DNA of 56,440 bases, from NCBI GenBank assembly GCA_958423465.1, contig CATZRD010000011.1, forward strand, positions 1 through 56,440, read 5' to 3'. The stretch is from an uncultured Oscillospiraceae bacterium (GTDB taxonomy: Bacteria; Bacillota; Clostridia; Oscillospirales; Oscillospiraceae). The translations under genes were made by a program, and so were the position numbers. Below the pieces are notes generated by a model. It had not been told where the DNA came from. It saw only the letters and a program-made list of their open reading frames with translations, and did no database searches. Below are positions 32,112-40,868 of this stretch, piece by piece. Position 1 is the stretch's first letter, and the number at the start of each line of letters is the position of its first letter.

Positions 32112-34757
32112 TCACTTGGCGTCGTACCAGGTCCTGCCGCTGTGGGCCTCGGCGATAAGGGGCACCGTCAGGTCCGCCACGCCCTCCATCTCCTCCGTGA
32201 GCAGGGCCTTCACCCGGTCCGTCTCATCCTCGGGGCACTCCACGATCAGCTCGTCGTGGACCTGCATGATGAGCCTCGCCTCCAGGCCTTCCGCCCGCAG
32301 GCGGTCAAAGACCCGGACCATGGCCAGCTTGATGATGTCGGCGGCGGCGCCCTGGATGGGCATATTCAGGGCCACCCGCTCCCCGAAGGAGCGCATATTG
32401 AAGTTGGAGGACTTGATCTCCGGCAGGGCCCGGCGGCGGTGCATCAGGGTCTCCACATAGCCCTGCTCCCTGGCCTGAGCCACCACCCGCTCCATATAGT
32501 CCTTCACCCCGGGGAACCGGGCAAAGTAGGCGTCCATATACGCCTTGGCCTCCGTCACCGTGACGCCAAGGTCCTGGGAGAGGGAGAAAGCGGAGATGCC
32601 GTAGACGATGCCGAAATTGACGGCCTTGGCGGCCCGGCGCATGGAGGCCGTGACCTCCTCCACCGGCACGCCGAACACATGGGCGGCGGTGACGGTGTGA
32701 AAATCCTCCCCGGACAAAAACGCCTCCCGCATGGCCTCGTCCCCGGAGATGTGGGCCAGCAGCCGCAGCTCGATCTGGCTGTAGTCCGCGTCCACCAGCA
32801 CCTTGCCGGGGTCCGCCGCAAACATCCGCCGCAGCTCGCTGCCCAGCTCCGTCCGAGTGGGGATGTTCTGGAGGTTCGGCTCCGTGGAGGAGAGCCGCCC
32901 GGTGGCGGTAACGGTCATCTGGAAGCTGGTGCGCACCCGGCCGTCGGGGGAGATCTCCTTCAGCAGGCCGTCCACATAGGTGCTCTTCAGCTTGGTATAC
33001 TGGCGGTACTGGAGCACCTGGTCCACGATGGGGTGGGCGGAGCGCAGCTTCTCCAGCACCTCGGCGTTGGTGGAGTAGCCGGTCTTGGTCTTTTTATAGC
33101 TGGGCAGGCCCAGCCGCTCAAAGAGCACCTCCCCCAGCTGCTTGGGAGAGTTGATGTTGAAGGGGCCCGCGTGGGCGTAGATCTGCCGCTCCAGGGTGTC
33201 GATGGCGGCGGTGAGGGTCTCGCCGAAGGCCCGCAGCGCCCCCGCGTCCACCCGGAAGCCCTGAAGCTCCATCTCCGCCAGCACCCGGCACAGGGGCAGC
33301 TCCACGGAAAAGTACAGCTCCTCCACCCCGGTCTCCCGGAGCTTCGGCAGCATCTCCCGGTACAGCGCGTCAATGAGGGCCGTGTGGCTCATCCAGGCCC
33401 CCAGGGCCTCCGGGCTTTCCCCCAGACCTGTAAAGGCGTCCTTTTCCAGGTACAGCGCCTTGGGGAAGCTCTCGTTGAACCAGGTCATGCCCAGGCGCTC
33501 CAGGTCGTAGTGACCGGCGGTGGCGTCCAGCAGATAGCCCGCCAGGGCCGTGTCGAACACAAAACCCTCCGCCGGCAGGCCCTCCGCCAGAAGGGCCCGG
33601 GTCAGGTCCTTCACCTCGTGGGAGACCTTTTTCACGCCGTCCGCGAAAAACGCCCCCAGAAAATCATTATAGCAGTCCAGGCGGCGGGGCAGGAACAGGG
33701 CGGAACGCCCCGCGTCCTCCTCCCCCCACTCCACGCACACGCCCCCCAGGTCCGGCAGGACCAGACAGGAGACGTGCTCCCGCCGCCGCCAGAGGGCCAG
33801 CAGCTCCTCCATCCGCTCCCGGCTTTCCACCAGCTCGCTCTCGCAGACGCACGCGGAGGCCCCCTCCTTCCGCTCCGCCGGCTCCTCCGCCGGGGCCAGG
33901 TCCATTTTCTCGATGAGCTTGGCAAACTCCAGCCGCAGAAACAGCTCCCGCAGCTCCGGCTTCGCCGGACGGCGGAGGTTCTGTTCCGGAGCGAAGTCCA
34001 GGGGCGCGTCGGTGACGATGGTGGCCAGCCAGTAGGAGTGCCGGGCGCTTGCCTCCCCCTCCGTCAGCTTCCTGATGACGGCGGGCTTGGCGTCCAGCTC
34101 CGGCATGGCGGCGTAAATGGCGTCCACCGTCTGGTATTTCTGCACCAGATCCATGGCGGTCTTTTCCCCCACGCCGGGAACGCCGGGGATGTTGTCGCTG
34201 GCGTCCCCCATAAGGGCCTTCAGATCGATCATGTGGATGGGATCGAAGCCGTAGGCCTCCCGGAAGGACTCCGGGGTCATGTCTCTTGTGGTGGTCTGGC
34301 CCATGCGGGTGGAGACCAGCTTCACCCTGGTGCGCTCTGTGATGAGCTGAAGGCTGTCCTTGTCCCCGGTGACCACCACGCAGTCCCAGCCGGCGGCCTC
34401 GCACTTCCGGGAGATGGTGCCGATAAGGTCGTCGGCCTCGTAGCCCGCCAGCTCGTACCGGGGGATGTCCATGGCGTCCAGCACGTCCTTCAGCACCGGA
34501 AGCTGCGCCGCCAGCTCCTCTGGCATCCCCTTGCGCTGGGCCTTATAGGCGGCGTCGGCCTGATGGCGGAAGGTGGGCTCCCGCCGGTCAAAGGTGACGC
34601 ACAGGGCCTGGGGGGCCTCCTCCTCCAGCAGCCGCAGCAGGGTGGTCACAAAGCCGTAGACGGCGTTGGTCGGCAGCCCCGTCCGGGTGGTCAGGGGCCG
34701 AACGCCGTAAAAGGAGCGGTTGATGATGCTGTTGCCGTCGATGACCATGAGCTTCAT
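32112..34757 (-). CDS. polA: DNA polymerase I
   Basis: This 881-residue enzyme has a 5'-3' exonuclease domain (1 to about 290, with LMVIDGNSIINRSFYG, VVTGDKDSLQL and GVPGVGEKTA), a middle 3'-5' exonuclease-like domain, and the polymerase domain. Polymerase motifs are DYSQIELRLLAHIS (A), RRAAKAVNFGIVYG (B) and MQVHDELIVE (C). In the middle domain the exo I acidic pair is absent (CLVLPDLGG in its place), so proofreading is probably lost, as in several Firmicutes. GGGAAGGGAA precedes the ATG at 34757; an in-frame ATG 36 bp upstream is a poorer start. Confidence 0.97.
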   Translation of the reverse strand: MKLMVIDGNSIINRSFYGVRPLTTRTGLPTNAVYGFVTTLLRLLEEEAPQALCVTFDRREPTFRHQADAAYKAQRKGMPEELAAQLPVLKDVLDAMDIPRYELAGYEADDLIGTISRKCEAAGWDCVVVTGDKDSLQLITERTRVKLVSTRMGQTTTRDMTPESFREAYGFDPIHMIDLKALMGDASDNIPGVPGVGEKTAMDLVQKYQTVDAIYAAMPELDAKPAVIRKLTEGEASARHSYWLATIVTDAPLDFAPEQNLRRPAKPELRELFLRLEFAKLIEKMDLAPAEEPAERKEGASACVCESELVESRERMEELLALWRRREHVSCLVLPDLGGVCVEWGEEDAGRSALFLPRRLDCYNDFLGAFFADGVKKVSHEVKDLTRALLAEGLPAEGFVFDTALAGYLLDATAGHYDLERLGMTWFNESFPKALYLEKDAFTGLGESPEALGAWMSHTALIDALYREMLPKLRETGVEELYFSVELPLCRVLAEMELQGFRVDAGALRAFGETLTAAIDTLERQIYAHAGPFNINSPKQLGEVLFERLGLPSYKKTKTGYSTNAEVLEKLRSAHPIVDQVLQYRQYTKLKSTYVDGLLKEISPDGRVRTSFQMTVTATGRLSSTEPNLQNIPTRTELGSELRRMFAADPGKVLVDADYSQIELRLLAHISGDEAMREAFLSGEDFHTVTAAHVFGVPVEEVTASMRRAAKAVNFGIVYGISAFSLSQDLGVTVTEAKAYMDAYFARFPGVKDYMERVVAQAREQGYVETLMHRRRALPEIKSSNFNMRSFGERVALNMPIQGAAADIIKLAMVRVFDRLRAEGLEARLIMQVHDELIVECPEDETDRVKALLTEEMEGVADLTVPLIAEAHSGRTWYDAK

Positions 34758-34805
34758 AGAGATTCCCTTCCCGCCTGTGGGCTTGCACATCATATTTCAG
34801 GTTAG

Positions 34806-34833
34806 ATTATAACACACGCGCCGGGAAATACAA
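34806..34833 (-). promoter_or_regulatory. Promoter of the polA operon
   Basis: On the minus strand TTGTAT (34828-34833) and perfect TATAAT (34806-34811) have a 16-bp spacer. Confidence 0.7.
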
Positions 34834-34904
34834 CCGGAGAATGGAAAAAGGCGGCCCGCAGGGCCATCCCGCCGCCCCGGACCGGCAATTCGTCTCTTTT
34901 TCCC

Positions 34905-34933
34905 TTTGCAATCCCGGGAAACTGTGGTATACT
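34905..34933 (+). promoter_or_regulatory. Promoter of secA
   Basis: TTTGCA (34905-34910) and TATACT (34928-34933) have a 17-bp spacer. Confidence 0.7.
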
Positions 34934-34987
34934 GTAGGATGTATTTGTGTGTGCAGATTACTCTTACGAATGAGGAGTGTTTCTATA

Positions 34988-37717
34988 ATGGGTCTGATCA
35001 CGAAATTATTCGGTACCTACAGCGACCGGGAGCTGAAGGCCATCTATCCCATCGTGGATAAGATCGAGGCGCTGGAGCCCCAGTTCCAGGCGCTGACCGA
35101 CCAGCAGCTGGCCGCCAAGACGGCGGAGTTCAAGGGCCGCCTCGCCCAGGGGGAGACCCTGGACGATCTGCTGCCCGAGGCCTTCGCCGCCGTGCGGGAG
35201 GCCAGCGTCCGGGTGCTGGGCCTGCGTCCCTACCGGGTCCAGCTGGTGGGCGGCGTGGTGCTGCACCAGGGCCGCATCGCCGAGATGAAGACCGGCGAGG
35301 GCAAGACGCTGGTGGCCACCCTCCCCGCCTACCTCAACGCCCTCACCGGCCAGGGCGTCCACATCGTCACCGTCAACGACTATCTGGCCAAGCGCGACAG
35401 CGAGTGGATGGGCAAGGTCTACCGCTTCATGGGCCTCAGCGTAGGCCTCATTATCCACGATCTGGACAAGGAGGCCCGGCAGAAGGCCTACGCCGCCGAC
35501 ATCACCTACGGCACCAACAACGAGATGGGCTTCGACTACCTGCGGGACAACATGGCTCTGTACGGCAAGGAGCTGGTCCAGCGGGGGCACAACTTCGCCA
35601 TCGTGGACGAGGTGGACTCCATCCTCATCGACGAGGCCCGGACCCCCCTCATCATCTCCGGCATGGGGGAAAAGTCCACCCAGATGTACGACATGGCGGA
35701 GATGTTCGTCCGCCCCCTGAAGAAGCTTGTCATCGCCGAGACCGACGAGAAGGCCGAGGAGGACGTGGACCTGGACGCCGACTATGTGGTGGATGAGAAG
35801 GCCCGCACCGCCACTCTCACCGCCCGGGGCGTCAAAAAGGCGGAGGAATTCTTCCATGTGGAGAACCTGTCCGATCCGGAGAACTCCACCCTGGCCCACC
35901 ACATCAATCAGGCCATCAAGGCCCACGGCGTCATGAAGCGGGACATCGACTACGTTCTCAAGGACGGCCAGGTGGTCATCGTGGACGAGTTCACTGGGCG
36001 CCTCATGTTCGGCCGCCGGTACAGCGAGGGCCTGCACCAGGCCATCGAGGCCAAGGAGCGGGTGAAGGTGGAGCGGGAGAGCAAGACCCTGGCCACCATC
36101 ACCTTCCAGAACTACTTCCGCCTGTACAACAAGCTCTCCGGCATGACCGGCACCGCCCTCACCGAGGAGGAGGAGTTCGGCACCATCTACAAGCTGGACA
36201 TCGTGGAGATCCCCACCAACCGCCCTCTGGCCCGTCAGGACGACGCCGACGTGGTCTACAAGACCGAGGACGCCAAGTACCGGGCCGTCATCGAGCAGAT
36301 CAAGGCCTGTCACGCCAAGGGCCAGCCGGTGCTGGTGGGCACCGTGTCCATCGAGAAGAACGAACACCTCAGCAAGCTGCTGCAGAAGGCGGGCATCAAG
36401 CACAATCTGCTGAACGCCAAGAACCACGAGCGGGAGGCGGAGATCGTGGCCCAGGCCGGCAAGCTGGGGGCCGTCACCGTGGCCACCAACATGGCGGGCC
36501 GCGGCACCGATATCATGCTGGGCGGCAACGCCGAGTTCATGGCCAAAAACGACCTGCGCAAGGCGGGCCTCACCGATGAGCTCATCGCCGAGGCCACCGG
36601 CTACGCCGAGACGGACAACCAGGAGATCCTGGACGCCAGAACGCTCTTCGCCGAGAGCCTGGCCAAGCACAAGGCCGAGATCGCCGGAGAGGCGGACCAG
36701 GTCCGGGCGGCGGGGGGCCTCTTCATCATCGGCACCGAGCGCCACGACTCCCGCCGCATCGACAACCAGCTCCGGGGCCGGGCCGGCCGCCAGGGCGACC
36801 CCGGCGAGACCCGGTTCTACCTGAGCCTGGAGGACGATCTGATCCGTCTCTTCGGCGGCGAGCGGATCACCAGCATCATGGACCGGCTGGACCTGGGGGA
36901 GGACGTGCCCCTGGAGAACAAGATGCTCACCCGGGCCATCGAGAACGCCCAGACCAGCGTGGAGTCCCGGAACTTCCAGGCCCGGAAGAGCACCCTGGAG
37001 TACGACGACGTGATGAACAAGCAGCGGGAGATCATCTACGGCCAGCGCAAGCAGGTGCTGGACGGCATGGATATCAAGGACACCATCGCCGGCATGATCT
37101 CCACCATGATCTCCTCTACCGTCACCAGCGCCTTCGGCGAGCAGAAGCGTCTGGACAGCGACGGCTGTAGGGCCATGATGGGCGCCCTGGAGGGGACCTT
37201 CTTCCCCAAGTACACCTTCAAGCTCACCCCTGAGCAGATCCAGAGCACCACCGCCGAGGCGTTTATCCAGATGTTCACCGACAAGGCCATGGAGGTCTAC
37301 GCCGCCAAGGAGAAGGAGGTCACGCCTCCCATCATGCGGGAGCTGGAGCGGGTCATCATGCTGCGGGTGGTGGACGAGTACTGGATGGACCACATCGACG
37401 CCATGCAGGACCTGCGTCAGGGCATCCGCCTCCGGGCCTACGCCCAGACCGACCCCATCATCGCCTACAAGCAGGAGAGCCTGCATATGTTTGAGGAGAT
37501 GATCGACGCCATCCGGGAGGAGACCGTCCGGCGGCTGTACTCCGTGCGGCTGAAGAGCAATGACGAGGTCAAGCGGGAGCGGGTTGCCTCCGGCATCACC
37601 GAGGGCCGGGGGGACGGCACCGTGAAGAAGCAGCCCCGCCGGGTCCAGAAAGTGGGCCGCAACGATCCCTGCCCCTGCGGCAGCGGCAAGAAGTATAAGC
37701 ACTGCTGCGGCCGGTAA
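34988..37717 (+). CDS. secA: Preprotein translocase ATPase SecA
   Basis: This 909-residue motor drives secretion through SecYEG. It has NBD1 with Walker A MKTGEGKTLVA and DEVDSILIDEA, the preprotein crosslinking domain, NBD2 with NMAGRGTDIMLGG and QLRGRAGRQGDPG, a helical scaffold, and the C-terminal zinc motif CPCGSGKKYKHCC. The start at 34988 follows GAGGAGTG; the in-frame codons before it are the ribosome site itself. It is a single gene from its own promoter. Confidence 0.98.
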   Translation: MGLITKLFGTYSDRELKAIYPIVDKIEALEPQFQALTDQQLAAKTAEFKGRLAQGETLDDLLPEAFAAVREASVRVLGLRPYRVQLVGGVVLHQGRIAEMKTGEGKTLVATLPAYLNALTGQGVHIVTVNDYLAKRDSEWMGKVYRFMGLSVGLIIHDLDKEARQKAYAADITYGTNNEMGFDYLRDNMALYGKELVQRGHNFAIVDEVDSILIDEARTPLIISGMGEKSTQMYDMAEMFVRPLKKLVIAETDEKAEEDVDLDADYVVDEKARTATLTARGVKKAEEFFHVENLSDPENSTLAHHINQAIKAHGVMKRDIDYVLKDGQVVIVDEFTGRLMFGRRYSEGLHQAIEAKERVKVERESKTLATITFQNYFRLYNKLSGMTGTALTEEEEFGTIYKLDIVEIPTNRPLARQDDADVVYKTEDAKYRAVIEQIKACHAKGQPVLVGTVSIEKNEHLSKLLQKAGIKHNLLNAKNHEREAEIVAQAGKLGAVTVATNMAGRGTDIMLGGNAEFMAKNDLRKAGLTDELIAEATGYAETDNQEILDARTLFAESLAKHKAEIAGEADQVRAAGGLFIIGTERHDSRRIDNQLRGRAGRQGDPGETRFYLSLEDDLIRLFGGERITSIMDRLDLGEDVPLENKMLTRAIENAQTSVESRNFQARKSTLEYDDVMNKQREIIYGQRKQVLDGMDIKDTIAGMISTMISSTVTSAFGEQKRLDSDGCRAMMGALEGTFFPKYTFKLTPEQIQSTTAEAFIQMFTDKAMEVYAAKEKEVTPPIMRELERVIMLRVVDEYWMDHIDAMQDLRQGIRLRAYAQTDPIIAYKQESLHMFEEMIDAIREETVRRLYSVRLKSNDEVKRERVASGITEGRGDGTVKKQPRRVQKVGRNDPCPCGSGKKYKHCCGR

Positions 37718-37754
37718 TCAGGTTTTCGCCCGTCTTTTTCAAAAGGCGGTGGGG

Positions 37755-37847
37755 GCGCAAGGCGCCAGTGGCGCCTGTCCTGCGCTGACCGAGACGAAAG
37801 TCGAGACCCAAGGGGCAAAGCCCCTGGTGGGTTTGGGCAAAGCCCAA
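37755..37847 (+). repeat. Structured non-coding stretch with four stem-loops
   Basis: Four hairpins in series lie between secA and pgeF. AGGCGCC-AGT-GGCGCCT (37760-37776) is flanked by GCGCA/TGCGC. GAC-GAAA-GTC (37793-37802) has a GNRA loop. AGGGGC-AAA-GCCCCT (37811-37825) and TTGGGC-AAA-GCCCAA (37833-37847) share the same loop. No frame with a ribosome site is visible. It may be a dispersed REP-like element or a structured RNA. Confidence 0.5.
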
Positions 37848-37898
37848 CATCCTGTCGTATATCCTTTCGCAAGGACTCTAATACCACTATTCGCCCCG

Positions 37899-37940
37899 GG
37901 AGGCCGCCGCCTGCGGCGGCCTCCTTTCTTTGTAAGGAGG
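37899..37940 (+). promoter_or_regulatory. Terminator hairpin overlapping a ribosome-site-masking stem before pgeF
   Basis: GGAGGCCGCCG (37899-37909) pairs with CGGCGGCCTCC and is followed by TTTCTTT, a terminator shape. The same CCTCCTT (37920-37926) is complementary to the pgeF ribosome site AAGGAGG (37934-37940) across seven bases. The two stems exclude each other. Whether this is regulatory or coincidental is open. Confidence 0.5.
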
Positions 37941-37945
37941 TCTCT

Positions 37946-38788
37946 ATGTCCTTTACCCAACACGACCGGAACGGTCTCGTCTATCACACCTCCTCCGTTC
38001 TGGAGGACTGTCCCGGCCTGGTCCACGGCTTTTCCACCCGGCTGGGCGGCGTCAGCGGCGGATATTACGCGTCCATGAATCTCCAGTGCAGCGGGCCGGA
38101 GCCGGACGAGTGGAAAAACGTTCTGGAGAACTACCGCCGGTTCTGCGCCGCCCTGGGGACGGACGTCCGGGACGTGGTCCGGTCCAGGCAGGTCCATAAG
38201 GACACGGTGCGGCATGTCACCGGCGCGGACCGGGGCAAGGGGCTCTTTGCCGACAGGGACTACACCGCCGACGCTTTGGTGACGGATGAGCCGGGGCTGA
38301 ACCTGATGGTCTTTTCCGCGGACTGCATCATTCTGCTGCTCCACGACCCGGTGACACGGTCCATCGGCGCGGTCCACGCCGGCTGGCGGGGCACGGCCCT
38401 GGATCTCCCCGCCAAGGCGGTCCGGGAGATGGGCCGCCTCTTCGGCGCGAAGCCGGAGAACATCCGCTCGGCTGTGGGGGCCGGCATCGGCCCCTGCTGC
38501 TTCGAGACCCACGACGACGTGCCGGAGGCCATGCTGGCTGCCCTGGGCAGCGGCGCGGAGACGTACATGACGGCTCTCCCGGACCGGCCCGGCAAGTGGT
38601 CCGTGGACCTGAAGGCCATCAACGCCTGGCGGCTGCAGGAGGCGGGGGTGGCGGCGGAGCATATGGACGTCTGCCCCCTCTGCACCGCCTGCCGGAGGGA
38701 TCTCTACTGGAGCCACCGGATCACCGGGCCCAGACGGGGCCTCCAGGGAGCGCTGATCGGCCTGCGTCCCCGGGAGGCGGCGCTGTGA
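37946..38788 (+). CDS. pgeF: Peptidoglycan editing factor PgeF
   Basis: This 280-residue YfiH/DUF152 protein removes misincorporated amino acids from peptidoglycan precursors and shows laccase-like and deaminase activities in some members. The zinc/copper triad is visible as the His in RSRQVHKD, Cys in SADCIILLL and His in VHAGWRGT. The flanking GFSTRLGGVS and GIGPCCFE are also typical. AAGGAGG precedes the ATG. It overlaps the lipoprotein gene by four bases. Confidence 0.94.
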   Translation: MSFTQHDRNGLVYHTSSVLEDCPGLVHGFSTRLGGVSGGYYASMNLQCSGPEPDEWKNVLENYRRFCAALGTDVRDVVRSRQVHKDTVRHVTGADRGKGLFADRDYTADALVTDEPGLNLMVFSADCIILLLHDPVTRSIGAVHAGWRGTALDLPAKAVREMGRLFGAKPENIRSAVGAGIGPCCFETHDDVPEAMLAALGSGAETYMTALPDRPGKWSVDLKAINAWRLQEAGVAAEHMDVCPLCTACRRDLYWSHRITGPRRGLQGALIGLRPREAAL

Positions 38789-40326
38789 GGCGGCTCATGG
38801 CCTGCCTGCTGGCGCTTTTGCTGCTGGCGGGCTGCTCCGCCCCCCAGCCGGAGCCGGACGGCCCCGACACCCCTCAGGAGGATCTGTCCGGCCTGCCGGA
38901 CAAGCCGGAGGAGCCGGAGGCCCCGGACCTGCCGGAGGCGTTCTCCCTGGCCTACTGCCAGGGCCAGAGCCTGGACCCCATTACCTGCGGCGAGGGCCTG
39001 CCTCTGGAGCTGTCGGGCCTGCTGTACGAGCCGCTGTTCCTGCTGGACGGGAGCTTTTCCCCCACGCCCCTGCTGTGTGAGGACTATGGCTGGGACCAGA
39101 CGGGGACGGTCCTGACCCTGGCCGTCCGCCAGGGCGTGACCTTCACCGACGGCAGCGCCCTCACCTCCCGGGACGTGGCGGAGGCCCTCCGCCGGGCCGC
39201 GGCGTCGGAGCGGTACGGCTACCGTCTCCGCTCCGTCACCGGCGTTGCCAACAACAGCCGGGACGGCACCGTCACCGTCACCCTGTCTGCCCCCGACCGG
39301 AGCTTCCCCGCCCTGCTGGACATCCCCGTGGTGAAGCAGGGCACGGAAAGCGGCACGGTCCCTGTGGGCACCGGCCCCTACCTCTTCACGGAGGACGACG
39401 GCGGCGCGTATCTCTCCGCCTGGGACGGCTGGTGGCAAAATAAAGCTCTGCCGGCGGAGCGCATCGCTCTGGTCCACGCCAAGGACCAGGAGACGGCAGC
39501 CAACCTCTTTGCCTCCCACCAGGTGGAGCTGCTGGCGGCGGACCTCACCGCCGGGCTGGAGCCGCCCGCCGGCCAGTTCAGCGCGGCGGAGCGCCCCACC
39601 GCCATCATGCAGTTCATCGGCTTCAACGCCCGGGAGGGGCGGCTGTTCTCCTCCGCCGCCCTCCGCTCCGCCTTCAGTCTGGGGCTGCAGCGGGAGATGC
39701 TGGCGGACGCTCTCCTCTCCGGCCACGCCGTTGCCGCCCAGTTCCCCGTCTCCCCCCTGTCCCCTCTGTACCCTAAGTCCCTGGAAACGCCCTACGACGG
39801 CGACCGTGCTTTGGAGGCTCTCCGCGCCGCCGGGATGGATTCCGGCCAGCCCCGGCAGCTCACCCTGCTGGTAAACAGCGGCAGCCGCTACCGGCTGGCG
39901 GAGGCGGAGTTTATCGCAAGCTCCATGTCCCTGCTGGACCTGGAGATCACCGTGGAGGCCCTGCCCTGGGAGGAGTATCTGGCCCGGCTGGAGAGCGGGG
40001 ACTTCGACCTCTACTTTGGAGAGGTCCGGCTCACCGCCAACTGGGACATCTCCGGCCTGGCCGCCACCGGCGGCAGCCTCAACTACGGCGGCTACGCCAG
40101 CGAGAGCACCGACTTTCTGCTGACCAGCCTGGCGGCCCGGGAGGACCGCGCCGGGGCCGTATCCGCCCTGTGTACCCACCTGCGGACCCAGTGCCCCTTC
40201 GCCCCCCTGTGCTTCCGGTCCACCTCCGTGCTGACCCACCCGGGGATCGTGGAGGGCATCTCCCCCGCCCCGGGCAGCGCCTTCTATGGGCTGGAGAACT
40301 GGACCGTCCATCTGGCGGAGAAATAA
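38785..40326 (+). CDS. Family 5 ABC solute-binding lipoprotein
   Basis: This 513-residue extracellular binding protein resembles OppA/DppA types. A lipoprotein signal (RRLMACLLALLLLAGCS, lipobox Cys17) is followed by a Pro/Glu-rich linker. A family 5 domain follows: SGLLYEPLFLLDGSF, VTFTDGSALTSRDV, GTGPYLF and a late YGGYASESTDFLL. It presumably binds peptides or nickel-like ligands. The GTG at 38785 overlaps the pgeF stop and supplies the positive charges of the signal; ATG at 38797 would leave none. No permease or ATPase gene is nearby, so it is an orphan. Confidence 0.88.
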   Translation: MRRLMACLLALLLLAGCSAPQPEPDGPDTPQEDLSGLPDKPEEPEAPDLPEAFSLAYCQGQSLDPITCGEGLPLELSGLLYEPLFLLDGSFSPTPLLCEDYGWDQTGTVLTLAVRQGVTFTDGSALTSRDVAEALRRAAASERYGYRLRSVTGVANNSRDGTVTVTLSAPDRSFPALLDIPVVKQGTESGTVPVGTGPYLFTEDDGGAYLSAWDGWWQNKALPAERIALVHAKDQETAANLFASHQVELLAADLTAGLEPPAGQFSAAERPTAIMQFIGFNAREGRLFSSAALRSAFSLGLQREMLADALLSGHAVAAQFPVSPLSPLYPKSLETPYDGDRALEALRAAGMDSGQPRQLTLLVNSGSRYRLAEAEFIASSMSLLDLEITVEALPWEEYLARLESGDFDLYFGEVRLTANWDISGLAATGGSLNYGGYASESTDFLLTSLAAREDRAGAVSALCTHLRTQCPFAPLCFRSTSVLTHPGIVEGISPAPGSAFYGLENWTVHLAEK

Positions 40327-40334
40327 AAAAGCTG

Positions 40335-40372
40335 AAGCGGACGGATCAAACGATCCGTCCGCTTTTGCTTTT
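40335..40372 (+). terminator. Terminator after the lipoprotein gene
   Basis: A 13-bp perfect stem (40335-40347 with 40352-40364), loop AAAC, then TTGCTTTT. It is 8 bp after the stop codon. Confidence 0.88.
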
Positions 40373-40434
40373 ATTTTGCGGCGGGTCCCAACCGAGTCGG
40401 GGCCTTTTCCTCCTCGTCCCGGCGGCAGCGCCGG

Positions 40435-40701
40435 TTACAGGAAATAGCGCGTATACAGATTGACCAGGATCAGGGCGGAAAACAGCGCTCCCAGGGCGGC
40501 AAAAACGAACCGGAAGCGGCTGTCAGCGTTTTTGCGGTAATGAATGACCGTGCGGACCACGCCCAGAGCCAAAATGGGGTTCCAGCCGATGACGGGGATC
40601 AGCACCGCCAGCAGAACATAGAACGCCTGCAGAAAGCGGCAGCGGGAGATGGGTTCCTCCATGCGGGACCGGAAAGACTGCAGCCACTCGCTCATATCCA
40701 T
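40435..40701 (-). CDS. Small membrane protein of 88 residues, unknown
   Basis: This protein has two hydrophobic segments (about 24-48 and 64-84), an amphipathic charged start (SEWLQSFRSRMEEPISR) and a C-terminal YTRYFL. GGGAAGGG is just upstream of the first ATG, better placed for the second ATG two codons on. No family is recognised. It is a single gene between the terminator of the lipoprotein gene and the DUF4097 gene. Confidence 0.55.
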   Translation of the reverse strand: MDMSEWLQSFRSRMEEPISRCRFLQAFYVLLAVLIPVIGWNPILALGVVRTVIHYRKNADSRFRFVFAALGALFSALILVNLYTRYFL

Positions 40702-40868
40702 ATCCCTTCCCTTGTAACGTCTGAAGCACTGTACCGGACAGCTCTATCGAGCTATTTTCATTGTACAATATATCTGCGGATCATGCAATCTTTATTTGTC
40801 GTGAGCGGGAAAATTTCCCGCCTTCCAGGGGCCGGGGGCGCTGTCCTTCAGATCTGGCGCGTCAGCGG

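Noticed and set aside
32142..34805. Long open frame antisense to polA
   Set aside because: Same codon-bias shadow; polA has all motifs on the other strand.
35006..37702. Long open frame antisense to secA
   Set aside because: Shadow of secA, low-complexity product, no ribosome site.
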